From assembly GCF_001937195.1 (NCBI RefSeq), contig NZ_MSDO01000021.1, forward strand, positions 1 to 64,000: a DNA stretch of 64,000 nucleotides, given 5' to 3'. Shown in pieces: positions 52,009 to 61,353 of this stretch. The translations under genes were made by a program, and so were the position numbers. The stretch comes from Salinicola socius. GTDB taxonomy: Bacteria > Pseudomonadota > Gammaproteobacteria > Pseudomonadales > Halomonadaceae. The notes below the pieces were generated by a model. The model ran no database searches. It was not told where the DNA came from and worked only from the letters and a program-made list of their open reading frames with translations. The first letter of the stretch is position 1. Each line of letters begins with the position of its first letter.

Positions 52009-53118
52009 ATGTCCGCAACCCTGCGTCCCAGCCCGATCAGCGCCACCGTCGACTTCGATGCCCAGGGCGTTCAGCACGGTTTTCTCAAGCTGCCGATTTC
52101 CATCGACACCTCTGCGTGGGGCGCGGTGATGATCCCGATCACCGTGGTCGCCAACGGCGAAGGCCCCACGGCGCTGCTGACCGGCGGTAACCATGGCGAC
52201 GAGTACGAAGGCATCACTTCGCTGCTCAAGCTGGCGAGCACCCTCAAGCCCGAAGAGGTTCGCGGCCGAGTGATCATCGTGCCGATGATGAACACGCCGG
52301 CGGCAGAAGCGGGCAAGCGAACGTCGCCGCTGGATGGCGGCAACCTCAATCGCAGCTTCCCCGGCGACCCCAATGGCGGCGTGACGAGTCAGATCGCCGA
52401 CTATTTCACTCGGGTGCTGGTACCGATGTGCGACGTGGCGCTGGATCTGCACTCCGGCGGTCGCACGCTGGACATCGTGCCGTTCGCCGCCGCGCATCGG
52501 CTCGACGATCTCGCCCAGGAGAGCGCGAGTCTCACCGGCGCCGTCGCCTTCGGCGCGCCCTACGCCATGATGATGTTCGAGCTCGACGCCACCAAGCTCT
52601 ACGACACCGCGGTGGAATCCCAGGGCAAGACCTTCGTCACCACCGAGCTGGGCGGCGGCGGCACCTCGACGCCGCAGAGCCTGGCGCTGACCGAGCGAGG
52701 CGTGCGCAATTTCCTGATTCACTATGGGTTGATGGCTGGCGAGATCGAGAAGCCGACCGAACCCATGGTCTACGTCGATATGCCGGATGCCAGCTGCTAC
52801 GTCCAGAGCGAGCATTCCGGCCTGCTGGAACTGACGGTGTCCCTGGGGGAAATGGTTCAGCAGGGCGATGTGCTGGCAAGGATCCACGACATGAGTCGCA
52901 CCGGCGCAGTGCCGGTCGAATACCGCGCCCAGCGTGACGGCGTGCTGATCGCGCGGCGGTTCCCGGCCAAGGTCGGAATGGGCGATACCATCGCCGTGGT
53001 CGCGGAAGTGGTCGAGTCGCTGGAGCGTGAGAGTTCCTTATCCGCCCCGAAGCCGGCCCGTTCATCGGCCCCGAACCCGGCCGAAAGCCATTCATCGGCC
53101 CCGAAGCCGGCCGAATGA
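52009..53118 (+). CDS. doeB: N-acetyl-diaminobutyrate deacetylase DoeB
   Basis: Removes acetate from N-alpha-acetyl-L-2,4-diaminobutyrate to give diaminobutyrate. The 369-residue zinc enzyme of the succinylglutamate desuccinylase/aspartoacylase (M14-like) family has the zinc motif GGNHGDEYEG near 60-69, GGNLNRSFPGDPNGG, and ALDLHSGGRTLDIVPFA. ATG 52009 has GAGGAGAG upstream. The tail after about residue 345 is a repeated Ser-Ala-Pro-Lys-Pro-Ala segment encoded by a 30-bp period (25-bp copies at 53061-53085 and 53091-53115, one mismatch). The last repeat runs into the doeX start. Confidence 0.95.
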   Translation: MSATLRPSPISATVDFDAQGVQHGFLKLPISIDTSAWGAVMIPITVVANGEGPTALLTGGNHGDEYEGITSLLKLASTLKPEEVRGRVIIVPMMNTPAAEAGKRTSPLDGGNLNRSFPGDPNGGVTSQIADYFTRVLVPMCDVALDLHSGGRTLDIVPFAAAHRLDDLAQESASLTGAVAFGAPYAMMMFELDATKLYDTAVESQGKTFVTTELGGGGTSTPQSLALTERGVRNFLIHYGLMAGEIEKPTEPMVYVDMPDASCYVQSEHSGLLELTVSLGEMVQQGDVLARIHDMSRTGAVPVEYRAQRDGVLIARRFPAKVGMGDTIAVVAEVVESLERESSLSAPKPARSSAPNPAESHSSAPKPAE

Positions 53119-53597
53119 GACTCGATCGCTACGACCTCAAGATCCTGGAAATTCTGAGCCATGACGGTCGGATCACCAAGTCGCGGCTGGCGGAGGCAAT
53201 CAGTCTCTCCGTCAGCCCGTGCTGGGAACGGGTCAAGCGGCTGGAGAAAGCCGGGATCATCGAAGGCTACAGCGCCCGCATCAATCCCGACGCCATCGTC
53301 AAGCGCACCCCGGTGTGGGTGCAGATCGAGCTCAAGCAGCACAATGCCGAAAGCTTTGCCCGTTTCGAGCGCATGGTCCGGGAGACCGACGCCGTCGCCG
53401 AGTGCGTCGCGGTCGGCGGCGGCGTCGACTACCTGGTCAAGATCGCCGCCGACAGCATCGATGCCTATCAACGCCTGATCGATGCCTGGCTGGTGTCCGA
53501 TCTGGGGATCGAGCGCTACTTCACCTACATCGTCACCAAGACGGTCAAGCGCGAAGGGCCGCCGGTATTCTCCGAAACGGATGCATCGAATTTCTAG
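53115..53597 (+). CDS. doeX: Lrp/AsnC-family regulator DoeX
   Basis: The 160-residue product has an AsnC-type HTH (LDRYDLKILEILSHDGRITKSRLAEAI, residues about 3-29, then SVSPCWERVKRLEKAGII) and a RAM ligand-binding domain (AECVAVGGGVDYLVKIAADS). In Halomonas elongata DoeX binds upstream of doeA. Its ATG overlaps the doeB stop by 4 bp, so it is made with DoeB and forms feedback control with EnuR. Confidence 0.93.
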   Translation: MRLDRYDLKILEILSHDGRITKSRLAEAISLSVSPCWERVKRLEKAGIIEGYSARINPDAIVKRTPVWVQIELKQHNAESFARFERMVRETDAVAECVAVGGGVDYLVKIAADSIDAYQRLIDAWLVSDLGIERYFTYIVTKTVKREGPPVFSETDASNF

Positions 53598-53611
53598 CAT
53601 AAGCTGAATAT

Positions 53612-53638
53612 TCGCCCGGCCTTGGCCGGGCGAGTTTG
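53612..53638 (+). terminator. Hairpin terminator after doeX
   Basis: TCGCCCGGCC (53612-53621) pairs with GGCCGGGCGA (53624-53633) across a minimal loop and is followed by a short T stretch. The 53598-53813 gap thus separates doeABX from doeCD-eutBC, which probably has its own promoter. The rest of the gap holds no ORF. Confidence 0.7.
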
Positions 53639-53813
53639 CGCTTGTCTCCTGTCCCACCAAAAAAACCGCAACTCCTGAGCGGGCTTTCGGAAGAAAGCGT
53701 GCCGCAAAGCGGTAGAGACGAAAAGTTTCCTGCCGCCGAATCGATACCATGGTCGCACTCGCAGGATAGGCAACCCGTTCTGCCCCACCGCCGATACCCC
53801 TGCAGGAGGCGAT

Positions 53814-55277
53814 ATGAAACTCAACGATCCCAGGCTTTTCCGCCAGTACGCTTATGTCGATGGCAAATGGACCCACGGTAGCGAGGGCCGCGAGGAAGCG
53901 GTCGTCGATCCCGCTACCGGAGAGACCCTGGGCCATTGCGCATTGCTGGAAGCGTCGCAGATTACCGATACGGTAACTGCGGCAGAGAATGCTTTCGCCG
54001 CATGGCGAGCGATCAACGTCCATGAGCGCGCCGAAAAGCTGCACGCCTGGTATCGCCTGCTGCACGAGCACAAGGAAGATCTGGCGCTGCTGATGACCTA
54101 CGAGCAGGGCAAGCCGCTCGACGATTCCCGGGGCGAGGTCGATTACGGCGCCAGCTTTATTCAGTGGTTCGCCGAAGAGGCCAAGCGCGCCTACGGCGTG
54201 ACCATTCCCAGCCATATTCCCAACGCGGCGCTGGGCACGATCAAGGAACCGGTCGGCGTCTCGGCGATGTTCACGCCGTGGAACTTCCCGCTGGCGATGA
54301 TCACGCGCAAGGCGGGGGCGGCGCTGGCTGCCGGTTGCACGGTGATCGTCAAGCCGGCCAACGAGACGCCATACTCCGCGCTGGCACTGGCCGAACTGGC
54401 CGAGCGGGCCGGTATCCCGGCGGGCGTGTTCAACGTCGTCACCGGCGATCCGGCGACCGTTTCCGAAGTGCTGTGCAACGACAACCGCATCCGCAACATC
54501 TCGTTCACCGGCTCGACCCGTGTCGGCAAGCTGCTGATGCGCCAGAGTTCGTCCAGCGTCAAGCGCATGTCGCTGGAGCTTGGCGGCAACGCGCCGTTCA
54601 TCGTCTGCGACGACATGGATCCGGATGCCGCGGCGAAAGAAGCGGTCGCCGCCAAGTTCCAGACCGCCGGGCAGGATTGTCTCGCCGCCAACCGCATCTT
54701 CGTTCACCGCAAGATCTACGACGCCTTCGTCGAGCGCTTCGTGGCACACATGCAGGCGCTGAAGGTCGGCAACGGTCTCGAAGGGAGCGATATCGGCCCG
54801 CTGATTCACAAGCGCGCGGTCGACATGGCCAAAGGCATCGTCGAGGACGGCGTCGGCAAGGGCGCGCGTCAACTGGGTGGAGAGGGCCAGGCGCCCGGTG
54901 AGAACTTCTTCATGCCGACGTTGCTGGCCGATATCACCCCGGAGATGCGCGTGTTCCGCGAGGAGACCTTCTCGCCGGTCGCCGGTGTCTGCGCGTTCGA
55001 CGATGACGAAGAGGTTCTCCGGCTGGCCAACGACACCGAGTACGGTCTGGCCGCCTACGTCTATACTAACGATGTTCGCCGGATCTGGAAGCTGATGCGC
55101 GGGCTCGAGTACGGCATGGTCAGCGTCAACAGCGTCAAGATGACCGGCGCGCCGATCCCGTTCGGCGGCGTCAAGCAGTCAGGGCTCGGCCGCGAAGGCG
55201 GTGCGGCAGGACTCGAGGAATATCTCGATACCAAGTACTACTGTCTCGGCAATATGCCCTCTGCCAGCAATTCGTAG
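53814..55277 (+). CDS. doeC: Aspartate-semialdehyde dehydrogenase DoeC (aldehyde dehydrogenase family)
   Basis: NAD(P)-dependent oxidation of L-aspartate 4-semialdehyde to aspartate, the last step from diaminobutyrate. The 487-residue product is succinate-semialdehyde-dehydrogenase-like: FTPWNFPLAMITRKAGAALAAG, FTGSTRVGKLL, catalytic Glu in LELGGNAPFIV near 254 and Cys near 289 in TAGQDCLAANRIFV. AGGAGG lies upstream of ATG 53814. Confidence 0.93.
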   Translation: MKLNDPRLFRQYAYVDGKWTHGSEGREEAVVDPATGETLGHCALLEASQITDTVTAAENAFAAWRAINVHERAEKLHAWYRLLHEHKEDLALLMTYEQGKPLDDSRGEVDYGASFIQWFAEEAKRAYGVTIPSHIPNAALGTIKEPVGVSAMFTPWNFPLAMITRKAGAALAAGCTVIVKPANETPYSALALAELAERAGIPAGVFNVVTGDPATVSEVLCNDNRIRNISFTGSTRVGKLLMRQSSSSVKRMSLELGGNAPFIVCDDMDPDAAAKEAVAAKFQTAGQDCLAANRIFVHRKIYDAFVERFVAHMQALKVGNGLEGSDIGPLIHKRAVDMAKGIVEDGVGKGARQLGGEGQAPGENFFMPTLLADITPEMRVFREETFSPVAGVCAFDDDEEVLRLANDTEYGLAAYVYTNDVRRIWKLMRGLEYGMVSVNSVKMTGAPIPFGGVKQSGLGREGGAAGLEEYLDTKYYCLGNMPSASNS

Positions 55278-55407
55278 ATGGATCGATTCTATCGCGGGTA
55301 TGACACAAGGATCACTCCGATCGCTGCGCCCGCCCGGATCGCTGCCGTTTCCGACAACGCTCGATGGTGCGAGCACGGCAGCAATCCTCTTTCGGTAAGG
55401 AAATCGT

Positions 55408-56838
55408 ATGACCGATACTCGTACGCTGATCGACAACGATCGCCGCCATGTCTTCCATGCGTCTACCCATCTGCGCGATTACGCCCATGGCGATTTGCCG
55501 GGCCGCGTGATTACCGGTGGCAAGGGGATCTCCATCGTCGATCGCGATGGGCGCGAGATGATCGATGCCTTTGCCGGGCTCTACTGCGTCAACATCGGCT
55601 ACGGCCGCACCGAGATCGCCGAGGCGATCTACGCCCAGGCCAAGGAGCTTGCGTACTATCACACCTATGTCGGCCACTCCAACGAGCCGTTGATCGCGCT
55701 GTCCGAGCGCATTGCCAAGCTCGCCGGCAACGGCTTGAACAAGGTCTACTACGGGCTTTCCGGCAGCGACGCCAACGAGACCCAGATCAAGCTGGTGCGC
55801 TACTACCACAACGTCACCGGCCGGCCGCAGAAGAAAAAGATCATCTCGCGCCAGCGCGGCTATCACGGCTCCAGCATCGCCGCCGGCTCGCTGACCGGGT
55901 TGCCCGCGTTCCATCAGCATTTCGACCTGCCCATCGAGGGCGTGCTGCATACCGAGGCGCCATATTATTACCGCCGGCCTCGGGGCGGTGTAGACAGTAA
56001 CGGACGGCCTCGGGGCGAGATGAGCGAACGCGAATTCTCCGCCTACTGCGCCGAACAGCTCGAAGCGATGATCCAGCGTGAAGGGCCGGAGACTGTCGGC
56101 GCCTTCATCGGCGAGCCGGTGCTGGGCACGGGCGGCATCATTCCGCCCCCGGCAGGCTACTGGGATGCGATCCAGGCCGTGCTGAAGCGCCACGACATCC
56201 TGCTGATCGCCGACGAAGTCGTCAGCGGCTTCGGTCGTCTGGGCAGCGATTTCGGCTTCCAGCATTACGGCATCAAGCCGGATCTGGTCACCATCGCCAA
56301 GGGCCTGACCAGCGCCTATCAGCCGCTTTCCGGCGTGATCGTCGGCGAGCGCGTATGGAAAGCGCTGGAAGATGGCACCGGCGAATACGGCCCGATCGGC
56401 CACGGCTGGACCTACTCCGGCCACCCGCTGGGTGCCGCCGCGGCCATGGCCAATCTCGATATCATCGAGCGCGAAAACCTGGTGGGTAACGCTGCCGAGA
56501 CCGGTGCCTACTTCAACGCGCAGTTGAAGAAGACCTTCGGCGAGCACCCGCTGGTCGGTGACGTGCGGGGCGAGGGGCTGATGGCGGCACTGGAATTTGC
56601 GCCGACCAAGGGCGAGTACACGCCATTCGATCCGTCGCTCAAGGTCGGTGCCCGGGTCGCGGCCGCCGCGCTGGAAGAGAACCTGATCGCCCGCGCCATG
56701 CCCAACGGCGATATCCTCGGCTTCGCGCCGCCGCTGGTGATCGATCGTGGCCAGGTCGATGAAGTGATCGCCCGCGCCAAGCGTGCCGTCGACAAGGTCA
56801 CTGATGCGCTGACGCGCGAGGGCAAGCTCAACGCCTGA
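55408..56838 (+). CDS. doeD: Diaminobutyrate transaminase DoeD
   Basis: Transfers the 4-amino group of L-2,4-diaminobutyrate to an oxoacid, giving aspartate semialdehyde. The 476-residue class III aminotransferase has [55 protein letters not shown] and the PLP lysine K298 or so in [15 protein letters not shown]. Near residues 189-204 two RPRG segments are encoded by a 13-bp direct repeat (55975-55987 and 56005-56017) 30 bp apart, suggesting an in-frame duplication of ten residues. Confidence 0.93.
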   Translation: MTDTRTLIDNDRRHVFHASTHLRDYAHGDLPGRVITGGKGISIVDRDGREMIDAFAGLYCVNIGYGRTEIAEAIYAQAKELAYYHTYVGHSNEPLIALSERIAKLAGNGLNKVYYGLSGSDANETQIKLVRYYHNVTGRPQKKKIISRQRGYHGSSIAAGSLTGLPAFHQHFDLPIEGVLHTEAPYYYRRPRGGVDSNGRPRGEMSEREFSAYCAEQLEAMIQREGPETVGAFIGEPVLGTGGIIPPPAGYWDAIQAVLKRHDILLIADEVVSGFGRLGSDFGFQHYGIKPDLVTIAKGLTSAYQPLSGVIVGERVWKALEDGTGEYGPIGHGWTYSGHPLGAAAAMANLDIIERENLVGNAAETGAYFNAQLKKTFGEHPLVGDVRGEGLMAALEFAPTKGEYTPFDPSLKVGARVAAAALEENLIARAMPNGDILGFAPPLVIDRGQVDEVIARAKRAVDKVTDALTREGKLNA

Positions 56839-56921
56839 GTGTTGATGGCGCCATGAGACTGCGGCAGGGTGGAAACTTCCATCCTGCCGTTTCCATTTTC
56901 TCAATCGGGAATCGCTCAACG

Positions 56922-57908
56922 ATGTCAGACCCCGTGACGCTTCACGACATCTATCTGGCGCGAAGCCGCATCGCCGGCCAGGCGGCGCGGACGCCGCTGA
57001 TTCTCTCCCAGAGCCTGTCGGCACGCTTCGATGCCGAGATCTATCTCAAGCTGGAAACCCTGCAGCCGAGCGGTGCCTTCAAGCTGAGAGGCGCGCTCAA
57101 CAAGATCGCGTCGCTAGCGCCGGAGCAGCTGGAGCGCGGCGTGACCACGGCCTCCACCGGCAATCATGGCCGCGCGGTGGCCTGGGCGTCGAAGCGTCTC
57201 GGCGCCCGCGCCATCATCTGCGTCTCCGAACTGGTACCGGCCAACAAGATAGCGGCCATCGAGGCGCTGGGTGCCGAAGCCCGGGTCATCGGGCGCTCCC
57301 AGGACGATGCCTTCGTCGAGGCGCGGCGTCTCGTCGCCGAGGAGGGCATGGCGCTGATCGAGCCCTTCGACGATCCGTTGATCGCGGCCGGGCAGGGTAC
57401 GATCGGGCTCGAACTGATGGAAGACGTCCCCGAGCTGGACCGGGTGCTGATCGGGCTTTCCGGTGGCGGGCTGCTTGGCGGCATCGGGCGCGCGGTCAAG
57501 GGCATCAACCCGAAGGTCCACGTGACCGGCGTCAGCATGCTCGAGGGCGCGGCGATGATCGAGAGCCTGGCCGCCGGCAAGCCCGTCGAGGTGGAGGAGG
57601 AGGCCTCGCTGGCGGACTCGCTGGGTGGCGGCATCGGACTCGACAACCGCTGCACGTTCGAACTGGTCCGCGAGGTGATGGACGACCACCACCAGGTCTC
57701 GGAAGCGGCCATCGCCCGCGCCATGCTGCACTTCTTCGAGCATGAAAAGATGCTGGTGGAAGGCGCCGCCGCGGTCGGGCTCGCCGCCATCGAGGAGCAC
57801 GGCATCGACGTTCGGGGCGAGAAGGTGGCGCTGATCATCTCGGGCAATGGCGTCGATGCAGAGACGTTGATGCGGGCGAAGACGCTGATCGACTACCCGG
57901 CGCGCTGA
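56922..57908 (+). CDS. eutB: Hydroxyectoine utilisation dehydratase EutB
   Basis: The 328-residue fold-type II PLP enzyme resembles threonine dehydratase: the PLP lysine K54 or so lies in LQPSGAFKLRGALNKIASL, STGNHGRAVAWASKRLG binds substrate carboxylate, and IGLSGGGLLGGIGRAVKG binds phosphate. In ectoine clusters EutB, with EutC, is assigned to the conversion of hydroxyectoine toward ectoine-type intermediates. ATG 56922 is preferred over an earlier in-frame start at 56853. Confidence 0.9.
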   Translation: MSDPVTLHDIYLARSRIAGQAARTPLILSQSLSARFDAEIYLKLETLQPSGAFKLRGALNKIASLAPEQLERGVTTASTGNHGRAVAWASKRLGARAIICVSELVPANKIAAIEALGAEARVIGRSQDDAFVEARRLVAEEGMALIEPFDDPLIAAGQGTIGLELMEDVPELDRVLIGLSGGGLLGGIGRAVKGINPKVHVTGVSMLEGAAMIESLAAGKPVEVEEEASLADSLGGGIGLDNRCTFELVREVMDDHHQVSEAAIARAMLHFFEHEKMLVEGAAAVGLAAIEEHGIDVRGEKVALIISGNGVDAETLMRAKTLIDYPAR

Positions 57909-57959
57909 GCGGCTGAATGCGGATACGAATTCAAATGAACGGCCTCAGGAGCCCCCCCG

Positions 57960-58907
57960 ATGGAACTCTATAGTCGCGAGCAGATTCAGAAAGTCGTCAG
58001 TCTCGATCACGCCGCGCTCGAAGCGGTCGAGGCAGGCTTCCGTGCCCTGGGCGAGGGCAACGTGGTGCAGCCGCCGATCCTGTCGATGGCGATCGAGGAG
58101 GCCAATGGTGAGGTCGACGTCAAGACCGCGCACATCAAGGGCAACTCGCGTTTCGCGATCAAGGTCAGCCCGGGCTTCTTCGACAATCCGAAACTGGGAC
58201 TGCCGAGTCTCAACGGCCTGATGATCGTGTTCTCGGCCAAGACCGGTCTGGTCGAGGCGGTGCTGTTCGACGAAGGCTACCTCACCGACATTCGCACCGC
58301 GCTGGCCGGCGCCATTGCCGCCAAGCATCTCTCGCGCGCCGACAGTCAACGCGTCACCGTGCTCGGCGCCGGGCTGCAGGCGGAGCTGCAGGTCGCCGCG
58401 CTCATGCTGGTGCGCGACATCGACACCCTCGACGTGTGGGCGCGGGACGTGGCCAAGGCCGAAGCCTACGCTGCGCGGATGCAGGAGAAATACGGGCTGA
58501 CCGTGGCGGTACATACCGATATCGGCGAGGCCTGCCGCGAGGCGGACATCATCGTTACCACCACGCCGTCGCGGGAGCCGCTGCTGAGCGGCGAGCATTT
58601 ACGTGAAGGCGTTCATGTCACCGCCATGGGTTCCGATAGCCCGGACAAGCGTGAGCTGGATACGTCCGTCATGGAACGAGCCGATCACTACGTCGCCGAT
58701 ACCCGCGCCCAGAGCGAGAACAACGGTGAGCTCAAGGCCTACGCCGGCCACCAGCCGCCGTTCGCCGTCAACGAGCTGGGCCGCGTGATCGCCAGCGGCA
58801 AGAGTCTGCGTGCCACCGACTCGCAGATCACCGTCTGCGATCTCACCGGTACCGGCGTGCAGGACACCGCCATTGCCGGTTTCACGCTGGCCCGACTGGC
58901 GTCGTGA
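57960..58907 (+). CDS. eutC: Ectoine utilisation protein EutC (ornithine cyclodeaminase family)
   Basis: The 315-residue product of the ornithine cyclodeaminase/mu-crystallin family binds NAD(P) through VTVLGAGLQAELQVAALMLV near 132. Upstream motifs include GNSRFAIKVSPGFFDNPKLG and LTDIRTALAGAIAAKHL. It partners EutB in hydroxyectoine catabolism; its exact reaction is less certain. AGGAG lies upstream of ATG 57960. The next gene starts inside its stop codon region. Confidence 0.9.
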   Translation: MELYSREQIQKVVSLDHAALEAVEAGFRALGEGNVVQPPILSMAIEEANGEVDVKTAHIKGNSRFAIKVSPGFFDNPKLGLPSLNGLMIVFSAKTGLVEAVLFDEGYLTDIRTALAGAIAAKHLSRADSQRVTVLGAGLQAELQVAALMLVRDIDTLDVWARDVAKAEAYAARMQEKYGLTVAVHTDIGEACREADIIVTTTPSREPLLSGEHLREGVHVTAMGSDSPDKRELDTSVMERADHYVADTRAQSENNGELKAYAGHQPPFAVNELGRVIASGKSLRATDSQITVCDLTGTGVQDTAIAGFTLARLAS

Positions 58908-59455
58908 CGGAGCGGCAGCGTCGCGAGGCGATAGTAGTACGGCGGGCAACGCAGGGCGATGCGGAATCGATCGCGACAATCCATGTCGACGCCTGGCGCC
59001 ACAACTACCGCGGATTGATCGACGACGACACACTGGCCAGAAGAGATTTCGACAGCCGATTGGGAACCTGGCGACGGGAGCTGGAACTGGGGGCAGAAGT
59101 GCTGGTGGCGGTGCAACGTCAGGCCGTGGTGGGCTGGGCTCGCGTCGGGGCGTTTCGTCATCCGCCCGAGACTCGCCCCGACGTGAGATCGACAACCCAG
59201 GGCTGGGCCGAGATTCATGGGCTTTATGTATCACCCTCGGCACAACGTTGTGGGGTGGGGTCACGACTGCTGCGCGAGGCGGATAGCGTGTTTACAGCAC
59301 GGTGCTTTCGCAACGTCGGGCTTTGGGCCTTCGCCAACAACCTGGCGGCCATTCGCTTCTACGAGTCCTGTGGCTTCAGCGATCAAAAGCTGGACCAGAA
59401 TTTCGAGATCAACGGGCAACCCTTGGTGGAACGTTTGCTGGCACGGCGTCTCTAG
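58904..59455 (+). CDS. GNAT-family N-acetyltransferase coupled to eutC
   Basis: The 183-residue product has the GNAT fold: VVRRATQGDAESIATIHVDAW, then VVGWARVGAF, the acetyl-CoA loop VSPSAQRCGVGSRLLREADSV near 111-131 (R/Q-x-x-G-x-G/A) and LWAFANNLAAIRFYESCGFS near the end. GTG 58904 overlaps the eutC stop by 4 bp, so it is almost certainly in the ectoine operon. The substrate is unknown. EctA, which makes N-gamma-acetyl-diaminobutyrate, is also GNAT, so a pathway-related amine is one possibility, but this sequence is not an obvious EctA. It could equally be a passenger gene. Confidence 0.85.
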   Translation: MTERQRREAIVVRRATQGDAESIATIHVDAWRHNYRGLIDDDTLARRDFDSRLGTWRRELELGAEVLVAVQRQAVVGWARVGAFRHPPETRPDVRSTTQGWAEIHGLYVSPSAQRCGVGSRLLREADSVFTARCFRNVGLWAFANNLAAIRFYESCGFSDQKLDQNFEINGQPLVERLLARRL

Positions 59456-59534
59456 GTTCTGCCGCCCGTTGAGACGCGACTCGTCGTTATCCCTTGGCTT
59501 TTGCGCCGGCGCCTCATGGCACGTCAAACCGCGA

Positions 59535-61127
59535 TCAGCGATCGCCACGTTTCGGCACCGGTGCCACGCCGGGGCCGGTGGGTTCGCCAACCTTATGCCA
59601 CAGGCGGCCGTCTCGCTGGATCAGTTCGTGGGCGCCGCTGGGGCCGTCGGTGCCGGCGGCGTACCCTTCGATGCCCGATTTTCCGGTCCCCGATTTTCGG
59701 GACCAGGCCTCCAGGAACGGCTGCACGGCGCGCCAGCCGTTCTCGATGGTGTCGGCGCGCTGAAACAGCATCTGATCGCCGGTCAGGCAGTCGTAGATCA
59801 ACGTTTCGTAGCCGGTGACCGCGGGCAGATCGAAGAAGTCCTTGTAGGCGAAGCCCATCTTGACCGTATCCATCTCCAGCTCCGGGCCGGGGCGCTTGGC
59901 CTGGAAGTCGAACCACATCCCCTCGTTGGGCTGGATCTGGATGATCAGCCAGTTTGAGGCCATCCGATCCACGTCGGTATTGCGAAACTGGGCGTACGGC
60001 GCCGGTTTGAAGCAGATCGCGATCTCGGTATCCCGCGCGCTCATGCGCTTGCCGGTACGCAGATAGAACGGTACGCCGATCCAGCGCCAGTTATCGACCA
60101 TCACCTTCATGGTAACGAAGGTTTCGGTCTGGCTGTCCGCGTCGACACCGTCTTCCTCGAGATAGCCGGGCACCCGGCGATCGCCGAGCGTACCCGCCTC
60201 ATATCGGCCACGCGCTGAGTTGTCGTCGGCTTCGTCGATGGTCCACGGGCGAATGGCGCCCAGCACCTTGGATTTCTCGCTGCGCAGCGCATCCGCCCCA
60301 AAAGCGGCCGGTGGCTCGATGGCAACCATGGCGAGAAGCTGAAACAGGTGGTTGGGAACCATGTCGCGCATGGCGCCGGCCTTGTCGTAGAAGGCAGCGC
60401 GCGCTTCGACCCCCACCGTTTCTGCCGCGGTTATCTGAATGTGATCGATATAGTGATTGTTCCAGAACGGCTCGAACAGCACGTTGGCAAAGCGGGCGAC
60501 GAGGATGTTCTGAACGGTCTCCTTGCCGAGGAAATGATCGATTCGATAGATCTGATCTTCCTTCATGACTTCGAGCAGATTGGCATTCAATGCCTGCGCC
60601 GATTCGAGATCATGACCGAACGGTTTTTCGACGACGACCCTGCGGTAGTTTCCGCCTTGCTCGGTCAGCAACCCGGCCTTGCCGAGTTGCTGGGCAATCT
60701 CGCTGAAGAAGCGGGATGAGGTTGCGCAGTAGAAGATCGCGTTATCGTTCTCCGACGAGGCAATGGTGTCCTTGATCCGACGATAAATGGCCTCGTCGGT
60801 GAAGTCTCCCTGTAGATACTGAAGCCGCTTTTCGAACTCGCACCAGTGAGATTCGTCCAGTGCGCTGCCGCGACCTTCCGAGTGATTGTCGGCGGCCTTG
60901 TCGGCGATGAATTGCTTGAGATGGGCGCGAAAACCGTCGTCGTCATGCTCGGCAAGATCGACGCCGATGATTCGCATTTTGGGGTCGATGAGATGATCCC
61001 GATCCAGATTGTAGAGCGATGGGATCAGTAGACGTTTCACCAGATCACCACCGGCACCGAATATGAACATGGTGGTGTTGTCGGCAGCCGGCGTCTGCTC
61101 ATGCTGCGCTTGTGTCGAATGGGGCAC
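59535..61127 (-). CDS. zwf: Glucose-6-phosphate 1-dehydrogenase
   Basis: NADP-dependent oxidation of glucose-6-phosphate to 6-phosphogluconolactone, the entry to the Entner-Doudoroff and pentose-phosphate pathways. The 530-residue product has the dinucleotide loop FIFGAGGDLVKRLLIPSL (usually GASGDL), VVVEKPFGHDLESAQALN, and the active-site RIDHFLGKETVQNIL. It is longer than typical Zwf (about 490) with an extended N-terminus and C-terminal tail. No edd or pgl is adjacent. It converges with the GNAT gene. Confidence 0.95.
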   Translation of the reverse strand: MPHSTQAQHEQTPAADNTTMFIFGAGGDLVKRLLIPSLYNLDRDHLIDPKMRIIGVDLAEHDDDGFRAHLKQFIADKAADNHSEGRGSALDESHWCEFEKRLQYLQGDFTDEAIYRRIKDTIASSENDNAIFYCATSSRFFSEIAQQLGKAGLLTEQGGNYRRVVVEKPFGHDLESAQALNANLLEVMKEDQIYRIDHFLGKETVQNILVARFANVLFEPFWNNHYIDHIQITAAETVGVEARAAFYDKAGAMRDMVPNHLFQLLAMVAIEPPAAFGADALRSEKSKVLGAIRPWTIDEADDNSARGRYEAGTLGDRRVPGYLEEDGVDADSQTETFVTMKVMVDNWRWIGVPFYLRTGKRMSARDTEIAICFKPAPYAQFRNTDVDRMASNWLIIQIQPNEGMWFDFQAKRPGPELEMDTVKMGFAYKDFFDLPAVTGYETLIYDCLTGDQMLFQRADTIENGWRAVQPFLEAWSRKSGTGKSGIEGYAAGTDGPSGAHELIQRDGRLWHKVGEPTGPGVAPVPKRGDR

Positions 61128-61153
61128 GGGGCGTCTACCTCGTCTTGTGGGTT

Positions 61154-61211
61154 GCCGAGAGCGGGGCTGGATGGATCACTGAGAGCATGGCTGGATGGAT
61201 CGCCGAGAGCC
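61154..61211. repeat. 24-bp tandem duplication upstream of zwf
   Basis: Two 24-bp units (61154-61177 and 61178-61201) share GAGAGC..GGCTGGATGGATC with few differences, followed by a partial third unit (GCCGAGAGCC). It sits 27 bp upstream of the zwf start on its minus strand side, so it would fall in the zwf leader or promoter. Confidence 0.75.
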
Positions 61212-61353
61212 ACTCGTCTCGTTTGATCTCATCATGGAAGACAATTCCTGCCGGGGCCAGTGAATTGGCTCGGGGATCCCAGGCGCCGTCTTTGCGGACC
61301 TCGGCAGGCTGAACCAGAATAGCGTGACGAAACTTACAGGGAGAATTAACGAG

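Noticed and set aside
52857-57024. Two long minus-strand frames opposite doeB-doeX-doeC and doeD-eutB
   Set aside because: Shadows of the doe/eut genes; composition rich in His, Gln and Arg.
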